From: Microbacterium sp. LCT-H2
Lineage (GTDB): Bacteria; Actinomycetota; Actinomycetes; Actinomycetales; Microbacteriaceae
DNA length: 64,000 nucleotides
Reading direction: 5' to 3'
Assembly: GCF_001866135.1 (NCBI RefSeq)
Contig: NZ_MODW01000001.1
Span: 806,001 to 870,000, forward strand
Position 1 is the first letter of the stretch. Each line of letters starts with the position of its first letter. The translations under genes and the position numbers were made by a program. Under the pieces are notes generated by a model. That model saw only the letters and a program-made list of their open reading frames with translations. It was not told where the DNA came from and ran no database searches. Shown piece after piece: positions 23,435 to 31,342 of this stretch.

Positions 23435-24582
23435 CAGGACTCCTCGGTGCGGGACGGGACGACGGTGGTGCGGATGTGCGCCGCGATGCGCGCAGTGGCC
23501 TGGCCGTCACCGAAGGGCGACGGCACGGTGGCGAGTCGGGCGAGGGTCGGCTCCACCGCATCCAGCAGGGTGGCTGCCGCAGCGGCGAGCTCCTGCGGTG
23601 AGACCAGCTGCGTGAAGGAGCCCAGCGCCTCGGGGCGCTCGGTCGAGTCCCGGACGACGAGGACGGGGCGCCCGATCACCGTCGCCTCCTCCTGGATGCC
23701 TCCGGAGTCGGAGACCAGTAGGGCGGCATGCGCGGCGAGCGCGAGGAACCGCTCGTAGGGGAGCGGCTCCTCGGCGATCAGCGCGTCCAGGAGATGCGTG
23801 GCGTCCAGCGTGGTGAGCATCGCCCTGGTGCGCGGGTGCACCGGGAACACGACGGGCCACCCCGATGCCGCGATGGCATTGAACGCACGGAGCGTGGCCA
23901 GGAGGTTCTCCGGGGTGTCCACGTTCTCCTGTCGGTGCACGGTCGCGAGGACGTAGCCTGCGGGAGTCAGTCCGAGCTCGGCGAGCGCCTCGGCATCGCC
24001 CTCCGCCCCGGCGCGCTGCGCACGCACCGCCTCCACCACCGGGTTGCCGGTGACCAGGATGCGCGCATCATCGATGCCCTCGGCGAGGAGGTTGGCGCGG
24101 TTCGCCTCGGTCGCCGCGAACAGGTCGTCGGCGATGTGGTCGACCATCACCCTGTTGTGTTCCTCTGGCATCCGGCGATCGTTCGCCCGGAGTCCTGCTT
24201 CGACGTGCCCGAGGCGGACTCCGGCGGCGTTCGCGGCCAGAGCGGCGGCGAAGGTGGCGTTCGTGTCCCCCTGGACGACGACGTACCCCGGCTCGAAGCG
24301 CGTGATGGCCTCGGCGATCTGCTCGGCGGCGCGGCCGATCTGGGCGGCCCGCGGGAGACCTCCGACGTGCAGCTGGAGGTCGACCCGCTCGATCCCGCAG
24401 GCTCGGAGGAACACCCGGGACATCCCCGGGTCGTAGTGCTGACCGGTATGGACGACGAAGGCGGCGTCTCCCAACTCCCGGACGAGGGGGGCGAGCTTGA
24501 TGATCTCGGGACGGGTCCCGAAGACGATCATGACGGAGCCTTTCGGCAGCGGAACGGACGAAGTGGACTGTGAGAAGTGCAT
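23434..24582 (-). CDS. wecB: UDP-N-acetylglucosamine 2-epimerase (non-hydrolysing)
   Basis: 382 aa, full length for the family. Motifs in order: VFGTRPEIIKLAPL, HTGQHYDPGMS, VVQGDTNATFAAAL, LGHVEAGLRANDRRMPEEHNR, VHRQENVD, VFPVHPRT and LLVSDSGGIQEEATVIGRPVL. It interconverts UDP-GlcNAc and UDP-ManNAc. The start is uncertain: the ATG at 24582 has GAGG nine bases upstream and gives a 17-residue extension not usual in the family; an internal ATG just before VFGTRPE also has an AAAGG. First gene of the exosortase operon; 59 bases after the stop of the upstream surface-protein gene, so P1 could also reach it. Confidence 0.9.
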   Translation of the reverse strand: MHFSQSTSSVPLPKGSVMIVFGTRPEIIKLAPLVRELGDAAFVVHTGQHYDPGMSRVFLRACGIERVDLQLHVGGLPRAAQIGRAAEQIAEAITRFEPGYVVVQGDTNATFAAALAANAAGVRLGHVEAGLRANDRRMPEEHNRVMVDHIADDLFAATEANRANLLAEGIDDARILVTGNPVVEAVRAQRAGAEGDAEALAELGLTPAGYVLATVHRQENVDTPENLLATLRAFNAIAASGWPVVFPVHPRTRAMLTTLDATHLLDALIAEEPLPYERFLALAAHAALLVSDSGGIQEEATVIGRPVLVVRDSTERPEALGSFTQLVSPQELAAAAATLLDAVEPTLARLATVPSPFGDGQATARIAAHIRTTVVPSRTEES

Positions 24583-24641
24583 TTCTGGGTACCTCGATCA
24601 GCCCCCGGAGGGAGGTCCCCCGTGGCTGACGCGATCAGTGG

Positions 24642-26729
24642 TTATCGGTGGGTCGCGCGACGCGCGGAGACGATGAGGAGCAGAGCCCCACCTGCCAGCA
24701 GCGCGATCGCGGGGAGGACGGAGAGCGGCGTGCCGCCGGTCTGGGCGAGCCCTGCGGCCGCAGGGGCACGGACGACGGTCGCCGCGCACGACCACTGCGC
24801 GTCGTCCGCGCAGGCGTGCGCCGCCGACAGCGGCGGCAGCGCGGGGAGGCCGGACAGATCGCCCGGGACGGCGATCCCGGCCTGGACCGCTGCCGCCCGC
24901 AGACCGGCGATCATCGACTCGTCGTAGGCCACGGTGGCGCGGTTGACGATGGTGCCCTCCGCGTCGCGCGGCAGCTGGGCACGCAGGGTCATCGTGGCAG
25001 ACTCCCCTGGTCCGAGCTCCGGCACCACCCAGCCCACGCGGTCCTGCACGGCGACGCCCCCGGCCGAGGCGGCGATGAACCGTGCGCCGTCCGGGAGGTC
25101 GTCGACGACGGGGATCTGGGCCGCGGTGCCGGGGCCGACGTTCGACACGGTGATCGTGTAGTCGAGGATGGATCCGGCGACCGCCGCGGATTGCGCGACC
25201 GTCTTGTCGATCTCGAGCGAGGCGAGCGCGGCCACCGCGGTCAGGGCGCACGCCTGCCGCGGGTCGTCGGGGCACGGCGTGGTCACCGTCGGCGCCGGAG
25301 TCCCGGCGGGCGCATCCGCAGGGTTCTGCACGGTGGCGCGGTTGAGGAGCTGCGCCTCGTCCCGGCCTCCCGGGGTCGTTCCGGTCACGTGCAGCGCGAC
25401 CTCGCCCCCGGCGGGCACCTCGGGCAGGGTCCAGCGGACGGTCCCGTCGGCGACCACGCCGCCCTGATCGGCCGAGACCGCGGTCAGGGCAGGCGGCAGG
25501 AGGTCGGTCACCGGGACGTCGGTCGCCGGACCCGTGCCGGCGTTGGCGACGACGAGGGTGTACGTCAGCACCTCGTCGTGGCCGGCGACCTGCTTGTCGA
25601 CCGTCTTCGCGAGCGACAACGCCGGCAGGGCGGCGACCGTCGTGGCAGCGCAAGCGGCACCCGCGTCGTCCGCACACGGCGTCGCCGACGTGGGTGCGGG
25701 CGTCTCGGCCGCGGCATCGGCGGGGTTCTTCACCACGGCGCGATTGACGAGCGTGCTGCCCGCACCCGCGCGATCGACCGTCCCGCGGACGTGCAGCGTG
25801 CTCGTGCCGCCGGCGGGGAGGGAGTCGATCGTCCACGTGACCGTGCCGTCCGCGACGACGCCGCCCTGATCGGCCGTCACATCACGCAGCCCGGTGGGAA
25901 GGGTGTCGGTCACGGGCACCTGCCCGGCGTCCGCCTCGCCGGAGTTCCGGACGGTGAGGGTGTAGTCGAGGGTGTCGCCGGGCGCGGCGGCCGCCTTGTC
26001 GACGACCTTCGCGATCGAGAGACCGGCGAGCTTCGGGTCCGGTGTGGCGGTGGCCGTGATCCCGAGCGCGTAGCCGTCGGTCGCGGTCGTCTGCGTGCCG
26101 CCGAGGGCGAAGCGGGCGACGTCGAAGACGATGCGCGTGATCTGGGTGCCCGGGACGGTGAAGCTTCCGCAGCCCCCGGGGCGCGAGGCCGCGGTGCAGG
26201 AGATGCGGAGGTCGCCACGGACGTACCCGTCGCCTCCATCCACGAAGGTCGCGCCGTCGGAGACGACCGCGCGGGTGGCGCCGCCGTCGGCGGAGGCGAA
26301 GCGCATGCCGTCCGCGATGGCGATCCCGGTACCTCCGGTCCCGGCGCCGAACTCGGCGATGTGGATGGCGGGGTCGTCGACGGGGCGGTCGAACGTGATC
26401 GTGAGCTGCCCCTCACCGCACCGCGACGCCGTGCCGCAGTTCGCCTTCGAATGCACGTTGAGCGTCGCGAGGTCCTTCGCCGAGACGCCGGGGGCGTACA
26501 TCGCGTCCGTGCCGCTCCAAGAGCTCAGCGTCTTGCCCTCGCCCCCGAAGATGCGCGAGCCACCCGACAGTGTCGCCGTGGCGACCGTGCCGTCCGGCAG
26601 CGTGAACCTGCCGGTGTTCGCGTCGACGATGGTCGCCGCTCCCGTCGCAGCGGTCGCGGGGGCCGCAGCGACGACGGCACCGAGGGCGAGCAGCAATCCG
26701 AGCACGAAGGCGCCCGATCGTTTCCTCAT
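24642..26729 (-). CDS. Cell-wall-anchored surface protein, three DUF11-type repeats, LAQTG
   Basis: 695 aa. Signal peptide (1-28), a beta-rich N-terminal domain (to about residue 230) with the disulfide candidates NCGTASRCGEG and SCTAASRPGGCGS, then three DUF11-type repeats (LDYTLTVRNSGEADAGQVPVTD; LTYTLVVANAGTGPATDVPVTD; LDYTITVSNVGPGTAAQIPVVD) separated by CADD/CPDD linkers. The C-terminus is LAQTGGTPL, a helix and SARRATHR: a LAXTG signal of the class E sortase type used by high-GC actinobacteria. No sortase gene lies in the window. The promoter motif P1 lies 60 bases upstream; the Shine-Dalgarno is weak. Confidence 0.82.
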   Translation of the reverse strand: MRKRSGAFVLGLLLALGAVVAAAPATAATGAATIVDANTGRFTLPDGTVATATLSGGSRIFGGEGKTLSSWSGTDAMYAPGVSAKDLATLNVHSKANCGTASRCGEGQLTITFDRPVDDPAIHIAEFGAGTGGTGIAIADGMRFASADGGATRAVVSDGATFVDGGDGYVRGDLRISCTAASRPGGCGSFTVPGTQITRIVFDVARFALGGTQTTATDGYALGITATATPDPKLAGLSIAKVVDKAAAAPGDTLDYTLTVRNSGEADAGQVPVTDTLPTGLRDVTADQGGVVADGTVTWTIDSLPAGGTSTLHVRGTVDRAGAGSTLVNRAVVKNPADAAAETPAPTSATPCADDAGAACAATTVAALPALSLAKTVDKQVAGHDEVLTYTLVVANAGTGPATDVPVTDLLPPALTAVSADQGGVVADGTVRWTLPEVPAGGEVALHVTGTTPGGRDEAQLLNRATVQNPADAPAGTPAPTVTTPCPDDPRQACALTAVAALASLEIDKTVAQSAAVAGSILDYTITVSNVGPGTAAQIPVVDDLPDGARFIAASAGGVAVQDRVGWVVPELGPGESATMTLRAQLPRDAEGTIVNRATVAYDESMIAGLRAAAVQAGIAVPGDLSGLPALPPLSAAHACADDAQWSCAATVVRAPAAAGLAQTGGTPLSVLPAIALLAGGALLLIVSARRATHR

Positions 26730-26789
26730 GGCGGTGTGATTCCAATCTCGATCTCTTCATCCGCTGGTATCCGGAGATGGCGAACCCTT

Positions 26790-26820
26790 ATGGGACAGCA
26801 CTGCGCGGGGGTTATTACGC
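26790..26820 (-). promoter_or_regulatory. Candidate ECF promoter P1, GCGTA-N18-TGTCCCAT
   Basis: Minus strand: GCGTA (26820-26816), 18 bases, TGTCCCAT (26797-26790), 60 bases before the ATG at 26729. It lies in the 103-base gap downstream of the sigma-factor gene. One base differs from P2 and P3 in the right box. Confidence 0.6.
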
Positions 26821-26832
26821 GCGGTCCAAAAT

Positions 26833-28266
26833 TCAATCCACGATGACCACCTCAGCTATCGCGCCCCCGGAGACTCCGGCGATGTTGGACTGCGCGAAAC
26901 TCAGGGTCACCGCGGTCCCTGCCGGGACCGGGTAGGCGTCGACCTCGAAGCTCGCCTGCCACCGTTCGTTCGCCGCGCAGGTTCCCGCCGCGAGCGTGGC
27001 GCCGTACGCGGACACCGTCAGGTCGGCGCCCGCCTCGCAGGCCACGGTGACAGACAGGAGCTTGGTGCGTGAGACCTGGCCCGGGACGGAGATGAGGACC
27101 GGCGGACTCGGCACGGTCGCCTCAGGAACCGGGTCCGGCGCCGGCTCCGGATCCGGATTCGCCGGAGGCTCCGCCGGGGCGGGCGGCTCGGATTCCACCG
27201 GAGGCTTCGTCGTCTCGACGGGCGTCGCCACCGGGGCGGGGGCCGCCGAGGGCGATGCCGTCGGGGTCGGCACGGTCCACGTCACGACCTGACGGGCGGC
27301 GGGGGTCGCGTCCACCGCGGTGCCGCCAACGACGGTGGCGACGACGCTCGCTGCCAGCGTCGTCGTGGCGACCGCGGTCACGATGGCGACAGTGGCCTTC
27401 GCCGCGGCGATGCCCGCGACCGGGGCAGCGATCGCGGGCGGCAGCGGTGCGGCGCTGGCGGAGAGTCCCGCCGAGGTCAACGACTGCCAGATCTGCGCGC
27501 CCACCCCCACGGCGATGCCGGCGGGGAACAGGACCGACAACATGCGCGAACTGGCGTGACGGGCTTCGTCAGCCTTCGCGCGGCACTCGGCGCACTCGTC
27601 GAGGTGGGCGTGCACGCGAGCGGTGTCTCGAGGGGTGAGTCGCTGGCGGGCGTGCGCGCCCAGCTTCCCCATCGTCCACTGGCACTCTCGCGATGCCGGC
27701 GGACGGCTGGCGACGTGCGCGGTGATCCAGGCCTGCCGGAGCCCCTCTCTGGCCCGGAAGGCGAGGACCGCGGCGGCTCGCTCGCTGATGTCGAGGCGCT
27801 TGCCGATCTCGTGCATCGAGAGGTGCTCGACCTCGCCGAACCACAGCACGTCCTGCCAGCGCTCCGGCAGGGCCAGGATGGCCTGGGAGACGAGGGAGGC
27901 GTCGAAGTCGGCGTCCGCGGCGGCGTCGGTGCTGTTCGGATCCTCCACTGCCTCGATGTACTCGATCGGCACTTCGCGACGGGCACGCCCCCAGCTGATG
28001 GCGAGGTTGCGCATGGTGGCGAACAGGTACGGCTTGAACGCGGCCGTCGGACCCTTCCCTGCCTGGATCGCCTGGTAGATGCGGGTGAACGACTCCGCGA
28101 CGAGGTCGTCGGCATCGGCCGACCACCAGTAGCTGCGCGCCACAGCCGCGGCCGCGGGTGCGTACCGCTCCCACAGTTCCGCATAGGCCTGCTCGTCCCC
28201 CCCACGGACGCGGTCCAGCAGATCGGCATCGCGTTCCCTCTCTTCGTCTCTGCGTTCGTCGCTCAT
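26833..28266 (-). CDS. ECF sigma factor fused to anti-sigma zinc domain, membrane helix and extracytoplasmic domain
   Basis: 477 aa. Residues 15-95 are sigma region 2 (DADDLVAESFTRIYQAI); 125-185 are region 4 (LPERWQDVLWFGEVEHLS, then an EIGKRLDISERAAAVLAFRAR helix-turn-helix). Then comes a zinc anti-sigma motif, H221-x3-C225-x2-C228. A hydrophobic Ala/Val stretch at about 281-315 is a likely membrane helix, followed by a Pro/Glu/Thr-rich linker (331-390) and a 90-residue beta-type domain with Cys410 and a second Cys (TLAAGTCAANE). One polypeptide thus contains sigma factor, anti-sigma and sensor, like the ECF classes with long C-terminal extensions (ECF53-like; from memory). GGAAGGGA precedes the ATG. 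An 8-base inverted repeat lies in its leader. Confidence 0.83.
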   Translation of the reverse strand: MSDERRDEERERDADLLDRVRGGDEQAYAELWERYAPAAAAVARSYWWSADADDLVAESFTRIYQAIQAGKGPTAAFKPYLFATMRNLAISWGRARREVPIEYIEAVEDPNSTDAAADADFDASLVSQAILALPERWQDVLWFGEVEHLSMHEIGKRLDISERAAAVLAFRAREGLRQAWITAHVASRPPASRECQWTMGKLGAHARQRLTPRDTARVHAHLDECAECRAKADEARHASSRMLSVLFPAGIAVGVGAQIWQSLTSAGLSASAAPLPPAIAAPVAGIAAAKATVAIVTAVATTTLAASVVATVVGGTAVDATPAARQVVTWTVPTPTASPSAAPAPVATPVETTKPPVESEPPAPAEPPANPDPEPAPDPVPEATVPSPPVLISVPGQVSRTKLLSVTVACEAGADLTVSAYGATLAAGTCAANERWQASFEVDAYPVPAGTAVTLSFAQSNIAGVSGGAIAEVVIVD

Positions 28267-28294
28267 GGTGTTCCCTTCCCCCAGGGCATCAGTC

Positions 28295-28315
28295 GGCGAG
28301 GTGACAGACCTCGCC
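28295..28315. promoter_or_regulatory. Perfect inverted repeat in the leader of the sigma-factor gene
   Basis: GGCGAGGT-GACAG-ACCTCGCC, 8-base arms, about 29 bases upstream of the ATG at 28266. It could be an operator or an RNA hairpin that controls translation of the sigma fusion. Confidence 0.45.
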
Positions 28316-28333
28316 CGTGCGTTCTCGCGCCGA

Positions 28334-28371
28334 TGCGGGGTGCGGCCGACAGACATCGGCAGCACCCCGCA
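28334..28371. terminator. Terminator of the LASTG surface-protein gene
   Basis: Arms TGCGGGGTGC (28334-28343) and GCACCCCGCA (28362-28371) with an inner CCGA/TCGG stem. It lies 13 bases downstream of the surface-protein stop and before the sigma gene on the same strand, so it limits but may not abolish read-through into the sigma gene. Confidence 0.65.
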
Positions 28372-28383
28372 CGGCACGTGCGA

Positions 28384-29982
28384 TCAGTGGTTGCCGCGGC
28401 GTGCGCGTCGCGCGGCCGCCAGTGCACCCCCCATCCCCAGCAGCAGCACCCCGGCGACCAGACCCGTGACCGCGATCTCGCCACCGGTCGACGCCAGCGA
28501 TCTGCCCGGAGTTCCCGGCGTGGTGGGCGTCGTCGGAGTGCCCGGCGTCGTCGGCGGCGTGGTCGGAGTGCCCGGCGTCGGCGGCGTGGTCGGAGTGCCC
28601 GGCGTCGGCGGCGTGCTCGGCGTCGGCGGCGGCACGACGGACACCGGGTTCTGCACACTCACGGCGACGGTCTCGTTCCCTACCGTGAACCGCTCCGGGC
28701 TGATCGTCGGCGTCCCCCAGGCGATGCCGGCCACCGACTCGGGCGCGCGCTCGCGGACCGTGACCTCCGCACCGACCGGCAGCGCCGGGCTCGTCACCGA
28801 CGATCCCGCCTCGAGCGTGAGCACCCCGGACCCCGCCGGGAAGCCCCGGCCCGCCGGATACGCGTACTCCAGCACGTACCGGGTCTCGGCAGGGATCCGC
28901 TCGGTCGCGGCCGCCTCACCGGCGAGGGTCTTCAGCGCCGTGAACCGCCCGACCCGCGTGCCGTTCCCCGTCCCCGAGCCGCCGTGGCGGGTGACCTCTG
29001 ACGTGACCGTCGACGAGGTCTCGGTGCCGACCCGGATCTCGGCGGCGTTGCGGTAGCTGCCGGCTGCGCCGTCGTCGGTCACGCGCGAGAGGTAGTGCAC
29101 GTTGTAGAAGGCCCCCTCGCGCGCGGTGAAGGTCACGGTGGTGCCGTCCGCGGAGACGGTGTAATCGGAGGCCGGGACCTCGGTGATCGGCCCCGGCACG
29201 ACCAGGCCGCTGGGGAGCGTCTCCAGGCCGGTGGCCACCCAGAGCGACGGGTAGCGCTCGCCGGCGGCGGATTCGCGCAGGAGCTCCTGATCCGGACCGA
29301 TGACGTCGGTGACGACGACCTCTTGACCCGCGACCATGCCCTTCGCTCCCGCACCGACGGCGACGTCCCAGGCGATGGTGTCGGACGAGTTCTGATACTC
29401 CCCGCTCTTGAAGTTGGTCCGACCGCGGAAGTCGCAGTCCGTCGAGCAGGCGAAGGGGTCCGGTTTCACGTCCACGGCGGCCGTGACGTCGCCGAAGTCA
29501 TAGGTGACCGTGGTGGTCTCCGTCACCTCGGTGGTCACGGTCACCCAGAAGGAGAAGCCCCCGGAGAGACCGACGGGGTGCTCCTGCAGGTACGTGCTGT
29601 CGATGTCGCAGACGAGCTGGGTGGCGGTCGCCACGCAGCTCCCCGCCTCCTGGTCATCGGCGTCGAGCAGCGGGAACGCGTCGGGCAGCCCGCGGAGATC
29701 CTCGGGGAGATCGACGACGAACCCGGCCGGTGCCACCGGGTTGTCCGGCAGGGACCAGGTGCCGGTGAGCTCGGCCTTGGTACCGCTCGCGACGGCCTTC
29801 TCCGTGAAGGCGAGCGACGACACCGCGGCGCTGGTCGTGTACGGCGGTGCCGCCGTCGCGACGACGGGCGCGAGCAGGGCTCCGACGATTCCTCCGACGA
29901 TCGCGACGAAGGCCGCGACGCGGCGGGCGACGCGGCTCCTCCGTCCCGAGCGGGGTCGGACGGGTGGCAAATGGGTCAGCAT
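28384..29982 (-). CDS. Cell-wall-anchored adhesin-like protein with DUF5979-type domain, LASTG
   Basis: 532 aa. A long basic N-terminus and signal helix (cleavage near ATAAPPY), two Ig-like N-terminal domains with a CSTDCDF cysteine pair, then a DUF5979-type domain (FTALKTLAGEAAATERIPAETRYVLEY...VTVRERAP), a Pro/Thr spacer of TPGTPTTPP repeats (about residues 455-495) and LASTGGEIAVTG-helix-AARRARRGNH, a class E sortase signal. The architecture is that of MSCRAMM-like adhesins. GGAGGA is 5 bases before the ATG. Promoter P2 lies 49 bases upstream. Confidence 0.83.
   Translation of the reverse strand: MLTHLPPVRPRSGRRSRVARRVAAFVAIVGGIVGALLAPVVATAAPPYTTSAAVSSLAFTEKAVASGTKAELTGTWSLPDNPVAPAGFVVDLPEDLRGLPDAFPLLDADDQEAGSCVATATQLVCDIDSTYLQEHPVGLSGGFSFWVTVTTEVTETTTVTYDFGDVTAAVDVKPDPFACSTDCDFRGRTNFKSGEYQNSSDTIAWDVAVGAGAKGMVAGQEVVVTDVIGPDQELLRESAAGERYPSLWVATGLETLPSGLVVPGPITEVPASDYTVSADGTTVTFTAREGAFYNVHYLSRVTDDGAAGSYRNAAEIRVGTETSSTVTSEVTRHGGSGTGNGTRVGRFTALKTLAGEAAATERIPAETRYVLEYAYPAGRGFPAGSGVLTLEAGSSVTSPALPVGAEVTVRERAPESVAGIAWGTPTISPERFTVGNETVAVSVQNPVSVVPPPTPSTPPTPGTPTTPPTPGTPTTPPTTPGTPTTPTTPGTPGRSLASTGGEIAVTGLVAGVLLLGMGGALAAARRARRGNH
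28532..28627. repeat. Tandem coding repeat in the Pro/Thr spacer
   Basis: Units of 27 and 30 bases starting GTCGGAGTGCCCGGCGTC at 28532, 28562 and 28589, encoding the TPGTPTTPP-type wall spacer. Likely a length-variable tract. Confidence 0.6.
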
Positions 29983-30031
29983 GTGTTCCTCCGGTGACAG
30001 CCGCGCGCACGCGACGTGGGCACGGTCGAAG

Positions 30032-30062
30032 ATGAGACACGGTGAAGCCCGGCGTACTACGC
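30032..30062 (-). promoter_or_regulatory. Candidate ECF promoter P2, GCGTA-N18-TGTCTCAT
   Basis: Minus strand: GCGTA (30062-30058), 18 bases, TGTCTCAT (30039-30032), 49 bases before the ATG at 29982. Same two boxes and spacing as P3. Confidence 0.6.
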
Positions 30063-30507
30063 GGACTCCGCCGGATTGCGGATCTCGACGACGCACGCCG
30101 CGCGTCTCCACGCCGCACGGAGCGGCGCACCCTTGCTCGCGGCGATGCCGCGGAGCTCTCCCCCGGCCCGCAAGGTTCCCCTCCCTCAAACGGGCCGCGA
30201 ACGACGGTACCCCTCATGCGGCGGGTCGCCGGTGTTCGCAGCCGCGCGTATATCGGCGTTCCGGAATGGGCCGACGGAACGTCTCCCGGACCGGGGATGT
30301 GCGGCGGGCCGGGGGAGCAGCCCGCCGCACGAGGGACTCGATTTCTCCACATCGTCTGGTTGGGGATTCGACGATGTCCTGGGCCGCGGATCCCGTCCGC
30401 GCTCACGTGCCCAGCCTCGCCCCTCGGGAAACAGGACGGGAACGATGCCAGGGCATTACGCCACCCTGTCCGGAAGCAGAGCGCTGGCGGCGGATAAGCT
30501 CTGAGAC
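30063..30507. other. Gene-poor divergent region
   Basis: 445 bases between P2 and the SGNH hydrolase gene. I find no convincing gene. It holds a strong hairpin with perfect 11-base arms (GTGCGGCGGGC, 30299-30309, and 30320-30330) of unknown role and, next to the downstream gene, GATAAG about 12 bases before its GTG, a possible -10 box for near-leaderless transcription. Confidence 0.5.
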
Positions 30508-31245
30508 GTGCCGATCGCCCCCTCCGCCTCCTCCGCCACCGCGTCCGACGACCTGAGCCGCCTCGCCGCCGCCCTCCGCGACCCCGCACCGCTGAACTGG
30601 GTCATCACCGGCGACTCGATCACCCACGGTCTGGTGCACACCCAGGGTGGGCGCAGCTACCCGGAGCACCTCCACGAGCTGGTCCGAGGCGAGCTCGAGC
30701 GCGTCCGGGACATCGTCCTCAACACCGCGATCAGCGGCAACCGGATCGTCGACATCCTCGACGACTGGGAGCGTCGGGTCGCGGCCTGGCAGCCGGATGT
30801 CGTGACCCTCATGGTCGGCACCAACGACGCCTCCGACGGCGGACCGCGACCGGTCATCTCGCCAGAAGACTACGCCGCGTCTCTGCACGACTTCGTGCGC
30901 CGGGTACGCGGGCTCGGCGCCATCCCGGTGCTCCAGACGCCTCCCGCCATCGACGTCCGCAATGCGCCGGAGCGAGCGCGGATCGCCGACTTCGCCGAGG
31001 CCGTCCGCCGGGTCGCTTCCGCGGAGGACGTGATCCTCGTCGACCAGCACGCGCACTTCGCGGAGCTGGGGAACGGCGGCGTGCCGTGGGGCCTCATGAA
31101 CGACCCGTTCCACCCCAGCGCGGTCGGGCACGCCGCCCTCGCTCTGGAGCTCGCCCGCGTGCTCGGCATCGCGCCGGAGGGCCCCCGCGCCCGTACGATC
31201 GCCCTTCTGGAAGGCATGGTGGGCACGGCCCGCATCTTCGGCTGA
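30508..31245 (+). CDS. SGNH/GDSL-type hydrolase
   Basis: 245 aa, no signal peptide. SGNH blocks: ITGDSITHG (Ser nucleophile), NTAISGNRI (block II Gly), VGTNDASDGG (block III Asn) and DPFHPSAVGHAAL (block V Asp-x-x-His). These enzymes deacylate or deacetylate lipids, xylan or other esters; the cytosolic location suggests a small-molecule ester or acyl group. GTG start, with GATAAG close upstream. Not obviously linked to its neighbours. Confidence 0.82.
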   Translation: MPIAPSASSATASDDLSRLAAALRDPAPLNWVITGDSITHGLVHTQGGRSYPEHLHELVRGELERVRDIVLNTAISGNRIVDILDDWERRVAAWQPDVVTLMVGTNDASDGGPRPVISPEDYAASLHDFVRRVRGLGAIPVLQTPPAIDVRNAPERARIADFAEAVRRVASAEDVILVDQHAHFAELGNGGVPWGLMNDPFHPSAVGHAALALELARVLGIAPEGPRARTIALLEGMVGTARIFG

Positions 31246-31342
31246 GAGGCCCGGATTCACCCGGCCAGGGTGACCGCTCTGGACGGCGGTTGCACCGCGA
31301 CGCTAGGTTGAGCGCATTCACACTCGACAGTGAGGTGGGGGC

